Positions 1 through 11,220 are shown, numbered from the stretch's first letter. The stretch: 64,000 nt of DNA from Synchiropus splendidus (GCF_027744825.2 NC_071347.1:18982001-19046000); one strand, 5' to 3'. Notes: generated by a model from the sequence alone, not told the origin. Translations and numbers: made by a program.

Positions 1-1836
1 GGTCATGCTCCTCAGTTTTTTATCACCCAGAGACGCGCTTTAAATCACCTCACTGGGGGAAAGAGTCGCAGGGAAGGGAGGGAGAAGCGAAGCAGCTTCT
101 GGATCTAATGAATTCCTGGGAGAATAAACACGCCTTTGAATAAAGCCCTAATCACAAATTAAGTGGTTGTTGCCATCATACCTTTGTAGAACACTTCCAC
201 AGATCGTGAGCGCTCAAATTGCTTCCCCGGCTGCGGCAACAATGAGGCGAGATAAGAGCGAAGCGGCCGTCTGTCCGTATTCAAAGATAGGCCCGGGCTC
301 ATTCCCGGACTAATCCCTTGTTTCAGTGCGCTCCTCGGTGACACTGTGGCACCCGGGGTCGCACTGAAATATCAGGGAGGTTGACTGCCGCTCCCTGAGG
401 TCGCCTTTAGATCGGGGGGTCGCCCTGACTGGCCGCACGCTGATGTGTTCGGACCAGGGAAATTGGAATCAATGAGAAAGGAGTCACCTCAACTCAAAGT
501 GCATCACACGCTCGACTTTGAGCCTCTCGTGGCTGCCTGCACCACTTGGTCCGTCCTGAAAAAATCCAAAAACAACCATTGCTCAACATGGCTCAAACTC
601 AAGTTGCGCAAATAAAACTGAAAACTTTTTTTTATTGTCACCTATTCAGTAAAAAGTCAGTGGAACGTTCCCCTCTGCTTCCTTGTTTCTCCATCGCCTC
701 TTGACTGACTGCGTTCCCTTCCGTTTTTTTTTTCTTTCTCAAGTGGGGGGGGTGGAGTTTCCAAAAATTCTTGCCGAGTCCTGCTTCATACATCACACAT
801 GAATTTCTGGTTTCCGTTGCAGGGCTCGTGGCTCAGCTCTGTCTTCCCCACCTCCGTCCGTCCCTCTCAGCGTAGTGTTAATAAAAGAGCGCTCACTTCG
901 TACCTGCTCGCCTTGACAGTACAGATCCATCACCAGGTATTCAAAATAACAACCTTCACGTTCATAACCAATATCCTCCCGCAGTGCGCCGACTCGACAA
1001 ACTGAACCAGGTAGATCAAGCGGCGGAACAAAGACGGGGCCAAGTTTTTCCACAGCGTATAATCCCAGAGAGGCTTCTTTGAAGGAGTTCTTACACCAGG
1101 AAGGTGGAGAGGGCAGATTTTAATCAATACAGGAAAACAAGGCGCTCGGGGGACGTGAGGAGCCTGGCAGTCAGGATGAAGATTAAACACCTCTGTCTAA
1201 AGCAGCTCGGCTCATGTCAGAAAGCCCCGGCAACTTCAAATCCATCTATCAAAGCGGTATCAAACTGTGTTTTTCTAACAAAGCAATGTTATATGACATG
1301 TCTTCTCGCCTACAGCTGTAGGTGAGCAAGTGGATCATAAATCATCGCAGACAAAGCTCAGCTTGACCTCTAAACGGTTGTATATCAGGCTACTCTGATT
1401 CTGCGTGCAAGTCTTCTGGCCTCGATAGCTTCACTTCATATGAGTGCCGAACAATGCGCGCTTAATCCCAACGGGCGCCGTCTGCATCGCAAACAATCTG
1501 GTTTCATGGGTTTTTAAAATAGAAGGAGCCTCCTTTAACAGATTTGATGCTTCAGAGCAAAGTCTTCACCAACTTAACACCACAGTTCAGTCTCATGCTT
1601 CAACTTCACGGCACAGAAGTGGTGCGACCATTAATCTACCGCGGACAAATCGGACGGTGCAATTTTGCGTTACAAAGTACAGTACAGTGGGTGAAACGGG
1701 TTTCGCCTTTAGGTGTTGGTAGAGAGTAGACGGCTGTCAATAAACTGCATTCGGCTCCTGCAACATAACAAGGTAGTCATGAAGTTTAGATTTATTGCAC
1801 CCAGGTATTTTTAATAGCGTTCTTCAGCACTCTTCC
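1..1836. other. Intergenic DNA, nothing recognised
   Basis: Unique-looking sequence of moderate GC with a few homopolymer runs, including T and G runs near 725-755. The small open frames overlap one another on both strands, lack splice-flanked structure and resemble no protein I know. I see no repeat, RNA gene or promoter here. Confidence 0.6.
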
Positions 1837-2039
1837 ACGGTGGCCCAGAAGGGCAAATGACAACACAAAAGAAAAGTAGGACCACAAACCGAAATGCACA
1901 AAATGCACAAAATCTAAATCGAAACTGTTGTGATTTTGCGGGTAGCGATTTTGTTTTTGTAATTGCGATGCTGTTTTTGGTTTGTAGTCGTACTTTTCTT
2001 TTGTGTGTTGTTTGCCCTTCAGGGCCACCGTACTCTTCT
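1829..2039. mobile_element. 195-bp hAT-like MITE with 8-bp target duplication
   Basis: The element spans 1837-2031. Its left end begins ACGGTGGCCCAGAAGGGCAA and its right end is the inverse with few changes (closing in GGGCCACCGT). The inverted similarity runs about 50 bases inward on each side, through the ACACAAAAGAAAAGTA / TACTTTTCTTTTGTGT words. The flanks are ACTCTTCC (1829-1836) and ACTCTTCT (2032-2039), identical at 7 of 8 positions and directly abutting the ends. An 8-bp duplication is the hallmark of hAT-superfamily insertion. No transposase is encoded, so it would have been moved in trans. The two open frames on opposite strands are just the palindrome read both ways. Confidence 0.8.
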
Positions 2040-2310
2040 CTGGACCGACACGTATTTCAGTAATCTTTTGAGCGTCACTTGCGTGGGAAACCTTTGACAT
2101 CACTGAAACACCATTCGTCGTCAACATAGGACGCAAGACCACTCTTGGAATTGTCGCTATTGGACTCCTTGTGAGTGAGAAATAGTCTTTTGTACCTTCT
2201 TCTAATGTTTTTAAGTCTTCTTTCTGCCTTGATTGTTTTCCACGGTCATTGCAGGATGAGCAATATTCTTGCTAGTTTCTTCCATGGATGGTGAACAAAT
2301 TTTTGTAATG
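2040..2310. other. Spacer, nothing recognised
   Basis: Short unique stretch between the MITE and the LINE remnant. No coding or repeat signal is recognised. Confidence 0.5.
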
Positions 2311-2985
2311 CTATTTTTGTGTTGACGGAATCCATGTGTGTGAATGAGAGGGAGCCAAGTGGACAAGTGAAGTTACTGGATGTAGAGATAAAGAAGGTGG
2401 AGGGTTTGAAGTACTGAGGCTCAACTGTCCAGGGCCATGGAGAGTGTGAGAAAGAGGTGAAGAAGCGGGTGCAGGCAGGATGGAATCATTGGAGAAAAGT
2501 GTCAGGTGTGATGCGCGACAAAAGGGTGTCAGCAAGGATGAAAGGGAAAGTGTCCAAAAGGGTGGTGAGGCCAACAATGTTGTATGGTTTGGAAACAGTG
2601 GCACTGAGGAAAAGACAGGAGGCAGAGCTGGAGGTAGCAGAGATGAAGATGCTGAGCTTCTCTCTGGGAGTGAGCAGGATGATGATAGGATCAGAGGGAC
2701 AGCACATGTGCTCAGGTGTTTAGGAGACCAAGTCAGAGAGGCGAGATGGAGATGGTTTGGACATGTACAGAGGAGAGAGAGCCATGACATTGGTAGATGA
2801 AGATGTTGAGGTTGGAACTGCCAGGCAGAAGGTGGAGAGGAAGGCCAGAGAGGAGATTGATGGAGGTGGTGAAGGAGGGCATGAGGTTTGTAGGTTTGAG
2901 AGAAGAGGAAGAAGAGGACAGGGTGAGATGGAGGGAGATGATCCGCTGTGGCCACCAGTGAAGGGAGAAGCCAGAAGGAAAAGAA
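2311..2985 (+). pseudogene. Decayed 3' end of an RTE-like non-LTR retrotransposon
   Basis: The plus strand keeps the C-terminal part of a fish LINE reverse-transcriptase polyprotein, but split over all three frames. Frame 3 (about 2370-2690) reads VEIKKVEGLKY, then an in-frame stop, then GSTVQ, EVKKRVQAGWN and VVRPTMLYGLETVAL. Frame 2 takes over near 2680 with RIRGTAHV and RWFGHVQRRES and stops at about 2800. Frame 1 from 2803 continues MLRLELPGRRWRGRPER through DRVRWREMIRCGHQ to a stop near 2964. The order matches the thumb and carboxy-terminal tail of RTE/BovB-type elements as I know them. At least one nonsense change and two frameshifts show it is dead, and the endonuclease and RT catalytic core are absent (5'-truncated). 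The long minus-strand open frame here is a shadow. Confidence 0.85.
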
Positions 2986-3149
2986 GTAGTGCTGTTTTTG
3001 TGTATTCCCGTGGTCTTCCTGGGACTATCTTGTCAAACTCTTCACATCTCCCCCGGACCGTGAATTCTTGGGTCTTTATTCTGCTGGTCTTCTGTGGGCT
3101 GTAACCCTGTGTTTTCATTCACCTCACAAGTCTTGTGTGGACGGTGACC

Positions 3150-3320
3150 TGTGAGATGGCATGTGACTGAGAGGTTCAATCGAAACTCCAGACGTGTTTG
3201 TGTCATTGTGTCCCTGAGCAAGACACTTAACCCTGTTTGACCCGATGGTGCATTGCGTTGTGTGACCTAGTGTAAAGTGCCTTGGGCGCTGGATAAGTAT
3301 GGAAACTGCCATGTAAGAGT
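3150..3320 (+). repeat. SINE-like or LINE 3'-tail fragment
   Basis: The words TGTCCCTGAGCAAGACACTTAACCC (about 3208-3232) and AAGTGCCTTGGGCGCTGGATAAGTATGG (about 3275-3302) resemble the conserved tail module of teleost SINEs (CTTGGGCAAGACACTT ... AAAGCGCTTTGGG ... TATAAAT). No tRNA-like A and B boxes are evident upstream, so only the tail seems present. It lies just downstream of the LINE remnant and could instead be 3' UTR of a related element. Confidence 0.5.
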
Positions 3321-3465
3321 CACTCACCAATCCTGTCCATCTCCTTGATGCCAGAGCTTGTCAGTGACTCAGAAAGGGCAGCCAACGTGAAGATGAGAAC
3401 CGTCCGTACCGTCCTCAGGTAGAGGAGCTCAATTGTCTTGTTGTGTGTTGTAGTGTGGGAAGAAT

Positions 3466-3735
3466 GGAATAGCAACTTCGAAGACTCGTTAATGATTCAA
3501 GTTCAGAACATTGCCCAGTTTGTTTCATGAGTCAGTCTCCATGCTGGAGCCCATCTTCAAACCTACTTTAGAAGTGATCCTCACACATTTTTAATCTTAC
3601 TACGGAGCAGACAGCACCGCTGCACCCGCGGATTATAGACTGGTGCGGCTTATGTGTGAACAAGATCTATTTTCCTTCTTAAATTTAGCGGCTAATATTT
3701 CCCTGCACTCTGTACTCCAGAAATTACGGGACATG
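3466..3735 (+). mobile_element. Family A element, right half
   Basis: Shares with the other family A copies the words AGAACATTGCCCAGTTTGTT, GTCAGTCTCCATGCTGGAGC, GCAGACAGCACCGCTGCACC and GAACAAGATCTATTTTCCTT, ending near CTCCAGAAATTACGGGA, the right terminal inverted repeat. The left half and central hairpin are missing, so this copy is 5' truncated or eroded. Confidence 0.8.
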
Positions 3736-4740
3736 AGTCTGACAAAGGAGCACACGTCTGAGTCGTACACGCATCACTCAGACTTGGGAGGCTCAAGATG
3801 GAGACATAGACGACTCACTTTCCCCATGCTGAATTCCAGCAGGCCTTGAGTGACTCTGCTGTGTCTTCAGCAGCCGCTCCACATCCACTCCTTCAGCTGT
3901 GCAGCCCACCACAGGCGTGTGAAGGGTGGGAATCCAAGCCCTTTGCCAGGAAGGTGAAACGCAATAGAGGGAGAAGCCGACCCCGTCAGACCCGTCTCAG
4001 GCCTCCTCTCAGCGCTGCAGGTCACAGTTTGAGGGCCCGGCTGAATAATTGATCAATGAATGTGCGGCGCAAACAGAAACACAGTTTAGCACTATATTTC
4101 CCCCTCTCCTCCCGTAATGCGCATGGAATCCCACAGATCCATCAGCTACATGTGAAGCTCCATTGAACTGAGAGGCCTCCAAGTTCACGTCAATTATTCA
4201 GCATCCCTCCAAGATGATGAATTATTGAGCTAAAAGTATGTTCTTTATACGACCGTGTTCTGTTCGCCTGCCCAGGACGGACCCTCCTCCACTACACCCA
4301 AGCCCTTGTGTTTGTGTGAAGCAGCGGGTTTGACATGTAACAGTGGACAAACCCACATCTGTATTCACCTGAAGAATATTCACCAGTTTACCTTCACGTG
4401 ACTTGTATTGTTTATAATGCAAGTCAAATTTGGTTATTTAAAAACATGAACCACATGTTTTCATATATATTGTATAGATGTATATATATTAAAACAAAGC
4501 TTAAACATGAATACACTTTAGAAACGGTTCAATGAAATCATTAGTACAATGTGAGTAATTATTATTATTTATTAAATAAAAATAAATATTATTAAAATTC
4601 AGATTATATTCAAAACATTATATTTTGTTTTTTTTTGCTTTACAAATCCATTCAAATCCCAAAACTGATTCTCAGAAATACATTACTGGGAATTTCATAA
4701 AATCCATTTTGCATTTATTCCCAAATCTAATCCATTCGTT
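3736..4740. other. Unique then AT-rich non-coding DNA
   Basis: About 3740-4430 is unique sequence without a credible exon. From about 4440 to 4730 it becomes strongly AT-rich with runs of ATT and TATA words and no element boundary I can see. Confidence 0.5.
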
Positions 4741-4890
4741 GGCATCATGAGAGTAATCCCAGCTACCAGGGGGCTAAGGCTCCTGAGACAGGGCATGTGT
4801 CCATGATAGGAAACATACAAACACAAAACCACTCACAGCTCATTGCATTTGGACCGTGGGAGGAAACCAGAGTGCCCAGAAGAACTGAAT
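4741..4890 (+). repeat. Fragment of a common teleost interspersed repeat
   Basis: Contains CCACTCACAGCTCATTGCA and GACCGTGGGAGGAAACCAGA followed by a GTGCCCAGAAGAA word. This 'GTGGGAGGAAACC(A/G)GAGT' module recurs here at about 40370-40395 and 47085-47112 (plus) and 38530-38610 (minus), and is a familiar dispersed sequence in fish genomes. I cannot assign it to a named family. Confidence 0.6.
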
Positions 4891-5429
4891 ATAACTTCTA
4901 TCATGTACTGATATGGAAACCGTAGATTAACTCACTGGCACTTTTTCTATAAGGATAATATCCACATATTCAAGTTCAGTATTACATGTTGTGTTTCAGA
5001 AACATTGTTCAGTGGGTCCTCAACAATGCTGAGTCAGTTATTGACAGGTTTAGTGAAGAATGTTTTTCCACTCAAAGAAGGAGCAGCTTCGTGTTCTCGT
5101 CCAGCTTGATTCAAAATGAAGTGTTATACTAACCATCACGGACAAATTTCCATCGACTGCGCAGCCATCTTTAGTTGGTATGAGGCTTTATTTCTAGCCT
5201 CATCACTTGTGGCGAGGATTGGTTGGAGATGCCGCTTCAAAGAGGATGCAGTGCAGACTTTAGGCAAGAGTTTCAAACACTCTAACTGCTTTCTCTACCT
5301 TGGCAAAGTTGTGGGTTCAGGAGTCTGCGGTCTCATCGGGGCTGAGAGTGAAAGGTGTTTAGTTTTCGCTGCCATCTGCTGACAGCCTGCGCAGTCTGCC
5401 TCGGTTCAATCGCCCTCTCTGGGATGAAT
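4891..5429. other. Non-coding spacer
   Basis: The 88-codon open frame starting at 5116 has no recognisable domain and no splice context. I regard it as chance. Nothing else is recognised. Confidence 0.5.
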
Positions 5430-6050
5430 TGTGCCCGGGCCTCTGATGCAGAGTTGGGATTTTAGCTTTTCTTGGCTCGAGCGGCGGAGGAAACAGATGA
5501 TACAATTAATTATCAATAGGTCCCTCAGTAAATCAAAGCCATTTTGGCAACCCATGACAAAAAGAGACGCCAGTGAAATGCCTGCGCCGCCTCGCCATGC
5601 CTTCATTGCCCATTCTCAACAACTGCTCTCTGGCCGGGCGCCGCCGATACAATCCACGAGGTGTTTGAATAGATTGTTCAAATATTTTCTCTGCTGATTC
5701 TTCCTCTGTCGTAGCGAAGATCCGCGCAGGTTTCCCGACTGAGCGCGAGCGGCGCTCCTGCCTATCGGCCGGGATCTAATGAGCGCGGGCTCGGGTCGAG
5801 GCGGGGAGGCTGATAGCGGCTCATTATCTCGCTGACCACGCTGCCCTCTCAGTCCCTGTTTGTGGTGATCCTCTCCTTCCCCGACTGGAGAGTAAACATT
5901 TACCCAGCGGAGACCGGCCTTGACCATTAGGCGCTGGGGAGCTGTGGTAATGGAATGACGGCCCTCCAGAGTCCCGGCCACTATCCTCCTTAACAGAATA
6001 ACTCACTCACGCTCACTTTGGCACGGAGCTTTTATTGGAATTTACAGCCG
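5430..6050. promoter_or_regulatory. Candidate conserved non-coding element
   Basis: Unique, high-complexity sequence with dense AT-core transcription-factor words, notably GATACAATTAATTATCAATA near 5498-5518 (a near-palindromic homeodomain-type site), followed by balanced GC sequence free of repeats. This is typical of enhancers around developmental regulators, but conservation has not been tested. No coding potential is convincing despite overlapping open frames on both strands. Confidence 0.25.
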
Positions 6051-6942
6051 TCTGGGGACTTTTCCTCCGCACAAGTTGAACTATGGCTTGGCCTTACAAA
6101 GCAAAGGCCATTAAACCTGGGCTCGGGAAAGCTCGACGCTCTTAATGGACGAGCCATGAATCTCAAACCTGCCAAGGAAATGTCTTTATAGAGCTGTTAA
6201 ACCTTTAGCACCGTGTTCTTGCGCTTATTTACAGTTATTGAGGTGCCTTTATTCGTAATCGCGCTGGGTGTGTGAGCGGTTGCTAACAAGGCAGTGACGG
6301 ATGTTGAGGCTTTCAAACAATTTGTTGTTCATCAAACATGTCCAAAGTCCATTTTCATTTTAGGCAGTTGTAAATGTCTTGCTCTGGTTTCAGTGGTTTC
6401 GTCCGAACTATCGTTGTTGTGTCGTAGCTGGCTTCCATATCAACACATGCAGCTGCTCAAATGATCAAAATAAAACACCGAAGTAACAACGCTCATTCAG
6501 TTTTCACAGGTTAAGATGAGCCAGCATGCGTTGACAGTTTTTACGGAGTGAGCTGGATGGTGTTCGTATCCTGCTACGCTGCTTGGCCACAGCTATAGAA
6601 CTGGCTCAGATTGCCACTCCAACTTATCGGATAGGCAGATTTCAGTCACCGTATTTTTGCTACCTATTTGTGTACAGCCGATCCACCCCTTTTTAAAAGT
6701 CTCTGAAATAAAGGTACATCTTTCAACGGATTATCAGCAAATGGTCAGCTTCAATGCAACCTTATCCACTTGTCCTCTATGGTCTCAGTCAACATCATGT
6801 TTTATTGTACAGTTTGTACACTTTTATTGTGACATGGAAGGATGTTGTCTACAGAAAAGTGTTTCACATGCCGAGTTGCAGTCTACAGCAGCCAAGACTG
6901 AATGGTTTCTGCTAACTAGACTGTGGCATAACAAGTACCTTA
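6051..6942. other. Non-coding, nothing recognised
   Basis: Unique sequence. The 108-codon plus-strand frame at 6657-6983 runs into the adjacent transposon and has no protein similarity I recognise. Confidence 0.5.
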
Positions 6943-7352
6943 ATTTCCGGGATACAAACCCCTATTTTTTTCTCATCGTCTGAACCCTGCGACGACACAG
7001 GTAAAATTTGGATTTTTACAGGCTGAAGAGCGTCATGCTGCCAAAATATTGCTCCTCGTCACATCAAACTGATAAAATCGCAGGTCTTTTATTGACATTA
7101 AAGCGGTCAAAATGCGCTGTTTTCACCCACGTGTCGATCACCTGGAGGACTGGAGAGGAGAAGCAGCAGCTGAGACCTGCTGTGGTGTCGGAACTTTGGA
7201 CATGCAAGTGAAAACAGTGCATTTTGAGCGCTTTAATGTCAATAAAAGATGTGAGGAGCTCATGATGCAAGATCAGAACATTGCCCAGTTTGTTTCATGA
7301 GTCACTCTTAGATTTAGTGGGTGGGGCTCATAGTCCGACGCACTCTATGGGA
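6943..7352 (+). mobile_element. Family A element with intact internal hairpin
   Basis: Runs from a degenerate left end (AATTTCCGGGATACAAACCC) to a right end with GACGCACTCTATGGGAATTT. The left-half words CGTCATGCTGCCAAAATATT and TCGTCACATCAAACTGATAA are shared with the copies at 19355 (inverted) and 28964. The centre holds a long hairpin: arm 7086-7126 and arm 7208-7248 are complementary at 39 of 41 positions around an 81-nt loop. The right portion is shortened relative to the 28964 copy. No transposase coding is present, and the small open frames spanning the hairpin are shadows. Confidence 0.85.
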
Positions 7353-8297
7353 ATTTATTACCAGTGAAATACAGCTGTAAACAAGTACTGTACTCGATTG
7401 ATGCATTCGCACTGTTGTGACAAAAAAGTCCCTTTTAAGTTACTGAGTGACCGTAATGTTCCCATGCATCACTGCACGTTTATTAAAGGCCTGTGACAGT
7501 GACTCCACGTCTATGACGAATGTCTGACTCCCTCACAAAAACACCTCCTGGCAGTGAGGTCCACAGACTAAGACTCTCCAAGTCTTCTTGGTTGTGTGTA
7601 ACTGGAACAAGCAGCGTCCACTGAGGCTCAAATCCAAACACCAAACCTCCTATTGATCCATCTGATCCAGTCGCTGGTGAGAAATAGTTTTAATAGGTGT
7701 CAGAGTCTCTGTTTAATACAAAGATTGCCTTTTCATCGGCTCCCCCACCGAGTGTTGGAGAAGCAACACATGTGATGGTGATGGAGTGTGTGCAGTCCTT
7801 CATCCTTATATGAGATGCTCTGGGGGGAGGAGAGGGGTGAGCTCTCTGGGGTAAAAGAGGCTCATTAGGCAGCCACTGCCTCCCAATAACCCAGCTGGGT
7901 CTGAGTGCCAGCAGTCTGGGCAGCCGCCGCTCCCTTCATCTCTCTCTCCTCCTCTCTGTTCAGCCATCCACATTACACACGGCTCCTCGGCTGATGTGCA
8001 GCGCCACACGACTGACGGAACGTTCCAGAAATACAGCCCTCCATATTGTTTCTCTCATTTTAAAGTCTGATCGGCGCGGAGGTGACGACTTGCTCCGAGC
8101 CACGTGTCACGTGTCCGCACGCTTGTTAGCGCTGTAATGAACCTGCGCCTTCCTTCATGTTATGGTAATGATGCACTCAATTAGCTGCTTCTTTGTGTCT
8201 GTAGCCTCAGAGCTGATATTTTATTATTGATGTCCACACGATGAGAGTGGTCCTCCTGTGTCTCAGGTTAGATCGGATCCCCCCCAAACATTTAATA
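7353..8297. other. Non-coding, nothing recognised
   Basis: Unique sequence with no repeat or exon. It includes a balanced stretch near 7800-8200 that could be regulatory, but without distinctive words. Confidence 0.5.
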
Positions 8298-8994
8298 TAG
8301 TGGTACCTTGGTTTTCAAATGTCCCGGACTTTGAACAAATCGAGTTCAAACAAAAATTTCGAGATTTTTTTGCTTCGGATTTCGAACGAAAATCCAGAAC
8401 TCGAACGCCTCCGAAAGAAGCCGGAAAAAACATAACGTGCGGTGACCGATCAGCTGACCCACGACGCGCTTTGTTATTGTGTATAACGCAGCCTCTGTAT
8501 GCAGACGTGTCCCGTTAGCTACATTTACTGACTGTTTTTTCTTCATATTGAGGTGTAAAACCTTTCCTGTCTCCACAATGGACCGTGGTAGAGTGTCACA
8601 GGGGAGGTGCTCGCTCTCCACACTCCAGGGTTTGATGTCCTGTTGTGGGCTGGAGCTGGGACAGGGATGAGGCCAGTCTGGGACAGAGCGTGACTTGGTT
8701 TATGACTTTGTCACAGCCAAACTGCACAGAAGCGCACATTCAGAGCTGGACACGCACCGGGCACCTCTTCACTTCTGGAGAGACCTCACTCACTCGGCAA
8801 CCCCTCCCACATGCAGCGGCCACACACATAGAGGAACAGCGCACCTGCAGCAGACACTCTACATTCTCTACTCACTCTACATCACTCTACTCTACTCTCA
8901 TTGTAATGGGAAAAATCGATTCAGATTTCGCACAAATCGCTTCTCGAACGGCCGTCTGGAATGGATTGTGGTGGAGAACCGAGGTACCACTGTA
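8296..8994. mobile_element. Non-autonomous pogo/Tigger-like DNA transposon
   Basis: The left end is TAGTGGTACCTTGGTTTTC (8298 on) and the right end is GAGAACCGAGGTACCACTG (ending 8992), an imperfect terminal inverted repeat of the CAGTGGTACCTCGGTTCTC type. TA dinucleotides flank both ends (8296-8297 and 8993-8994), as expected for Tc1/mariner and pogo insertion. The 695-bp interior carries a second layer of inverted words near each end (TTTCGAACGAAAATCC, CTTCTCGAACGGCCGTC). No DDE transposase frame is visible. The overlapping 167- and 113-codon frames in the right half are not a known protein, so I call this an internally deleted or MITE-type element. Confidence 0.8.
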
Positions 8995-9263
8995 TTTGAG
9001 AACTGCAAGGTGGCTAGTGCTGCAGCTCACAGCTAGAAGGTTGGAATGCAGCGCTCTGAGCTTGTATGCTTCCTTCTTGCGCTCTGGTTTCAACCTGCCT
9101 ATTGATCTGATAATAACAGCTCCTTATTTGCTCCTAGTCACCAAATGATTCATTTTCCTTCGCGGTCTAAATGTTGTGCCACCATTTGGAGGTTTTTCTG
9201 CTTGTTTTATTGCCGCAGTTTTGAATTGTAAAAGTTTAAAATGTAGCCGTGAGTTTGTTTATT

Positions 9264-9706
9264 TAACTGTCAATTCTGGACTATAGAGTGCACCGTAATA
9301 GTAGCCACACCCACTAAATTTGTGCTGCAGGGTCAGTGGTGCACCTGTCTTAAAAATGCATGAGGATCACTCCTAGACTAGTTTTGCAAACAGGCTCTAG
9401 CATGGAGACTGACTCATGAAACAAACCGGACAATGTTCTGAACTTGAATCGTCAACTCCTCACATCTTTTATTTATATTAAAGCGTTGAAAATGCGCTGT
9501 TTTCTCCCGTGTGTCTGATGTTCTGACACCACAGCTGGTCTCAGCTGCTGCTTCTTGTCTCCAGTCCTCCAGGAGATCGACTCTGTGGGTGGAGCTGCGG
9601 ATACGCAGATGAAAACAGCGCATTTTGAGAGCTTGTCCGTTGTATCAGTGGCAAGGTTCAGACTGCGAGAAAAAAAGTAGCAGTTTATAGTCTGTAAATT
9701 AGGGTA
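9264..9706 (-). mobile_element. Family A element, nearly complete, inverted
   Basis: Both ends are visible: left AATTCTGGACTATAGAGTGCACC, right TTTATAGTCTGTAAATTAGGGTA, which are complementary forms of the family terminal repeat. The hairpin arm words AAAATGCGCTGTTTTC (about 9489-9504) and GAAAACAGCGCATTTTGAGA (about 9612-9631) persist, but most of the sequence beyond the second arm is deleted. The outermost bases of this copy begin at 9264 within AACTGTCAATTCTGG. Confidence 0.85.
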
Positions 9707-10429
9707 TTTAAAGTTGGTTGATATGACTTTACCTTTTGATGTGAAATGTGACTTACCTTCTTGTACAGATGACTAATAGTTGTTATAATTGATTTGTGCT
9801 CAAAGACAAAAATGTGAGGGCATTAACGCCTCACCAAAATAATCCCATCAAACGTCCGACCACCAAGTTCAGCATGAGTAAAGGTTGAAGCAGTGGGAGA
9901 TGGAATTAGAGCAGCATAAATCCTGCAACATACATCCATTAACCTATCAATCTATTCATTTGTGACAGCACGACTGCTGACACCCTGACACTTCACTTAT
10001 GTCAGAGCACATGACTCACCAGACGTCGTCTGTAACGGATGCATAGCTCCTTCTGACAGCCTTGGCAGTCAACTTGAGCCACAAGGTGACACATTATACA
10101 ATGTACACCACACAGACGAGGCCCGAATTTACATTTGCCCAGTCGATGTGTGAGAGCTCAGAAGAGAAACAGATGCCATGAACGAAATGACCCGCACTGA
10201 CCGAACTTATTGGAACACACGATTAGATGGTGAACTGGACTGAAGTCCACAAGATGAGTGGTCAGATGTGCTCTGATCTTTTCAAGTTTTCACTGGACTG
10301 TCCTTCATCTGGAAGGTGCTATGGTTCAGGCTCTTTGACAGAGCACATCCATCCACCTGAAGTGTCCTTGAGCAAAAGTATGAATCTCCACCAAGCCTGG
10401 CTCCGTGGCGCCGCCGCTGACCCTGGACT
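9707..10429. other. Non-coding, nothing recognised
   Basis: Unique sequence with no repeat, exon or RNA gene that I can support. Confidence 0.5.
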
Positions 10430-10980
10430 TTGACCGCTCCGCAGGGGGTCCAGGCATGAACGGCCGCTCGCGCAGATCTCAGCCCAATATCACTGAATCC
10501 ACCGAGGAGATGTTAAAACTGGAGGAAGCAATTTTCCGTCCTTTTAATGTCAAGATGGAACAAGGAATTACACTTAGCGCAGCGCCGGTAATTGTGCGGG
10601 GGGTGAGGGTGGGGTCTGTGCAAGTAACTGCTTCTCTCTTTCCAAGACTTTGGACGGCCTGTCTTCAAATTACGGCGGCTAAGCGGGAGAGTCAAATTGG
10701 AATTCCGATTCTATTAAGAAGTCATGCCCAGCAGCAAATAATGCCAAATGGGCCCAGTGCAATGGGAAGGCAGACCATTATGGAGCAGAAAATATTAAAG
10801 CAGCACTGATCTATTTGCTGCAGATAAACTTAGCATATGTCTCCCAGTGCTGTCTGGCCACAGCCGCCAACAATGAAGACGTCCTTTTAGAACTTGATTA
10901 AAAAGCCAGCTTGAGATCAAACGGCTCCTGAGCACTGCAGATGTGATGAAATCTTTTTACAGCAAGAGAGAAAAATACTT
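10430..10980. promoter_or_regulatory. Candidate conserved non-coding element
   Basis: High-complexity, repeat-free sequence with enhancer-like words (TTTTAATGTCAAG, GTAATTGTGC, CAGCAAATAATGCCAAATGG, AGATAAACTTAGC). Its balanced composition contrasts with the transposon-rich flanks. The 134-codon frame at 10405-10809 has no recognisable domain and lacks exon signals, so I do not call it a gene. Confidence 0.25.
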
Positions 10981-11220
10981 TTCTTTGAAAATGACAGTCT
11001 AACATTAAACAATGCGTGCAGTCTGCTTCAGCACTTTTATAATTAACAAGACGCTGCAGCAGGCAGGCGGGAGAACTCGCGCAGTATGGAGAGACTTTTC
11101 TTTATTCATTTCAAAGGCAACGCAGAGGCACGTGTTCTCGCCTCGGCTACACGGCAGGAGCTACGATCCAACGGAGAGTTGAAGTCCTGGAGGGTGGCTT
11201 CGTGACCGCACCGTGGGAGG

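Noticed and set aside
2311..2955. 214-codon minus-strand open frame
   Set aside because: It is antisense to the LINE tail, Ser/Leu/Pro-rich from reverse reading of a purine-rich strand, and has no domain.
8645..9148. 167-codon plus-strand frame
   Set aside because: It overlaps the right half of a pogo-like element and continues into flanking DNA. No transposase motifs are visible and a second overlapping frame covers the same bases.
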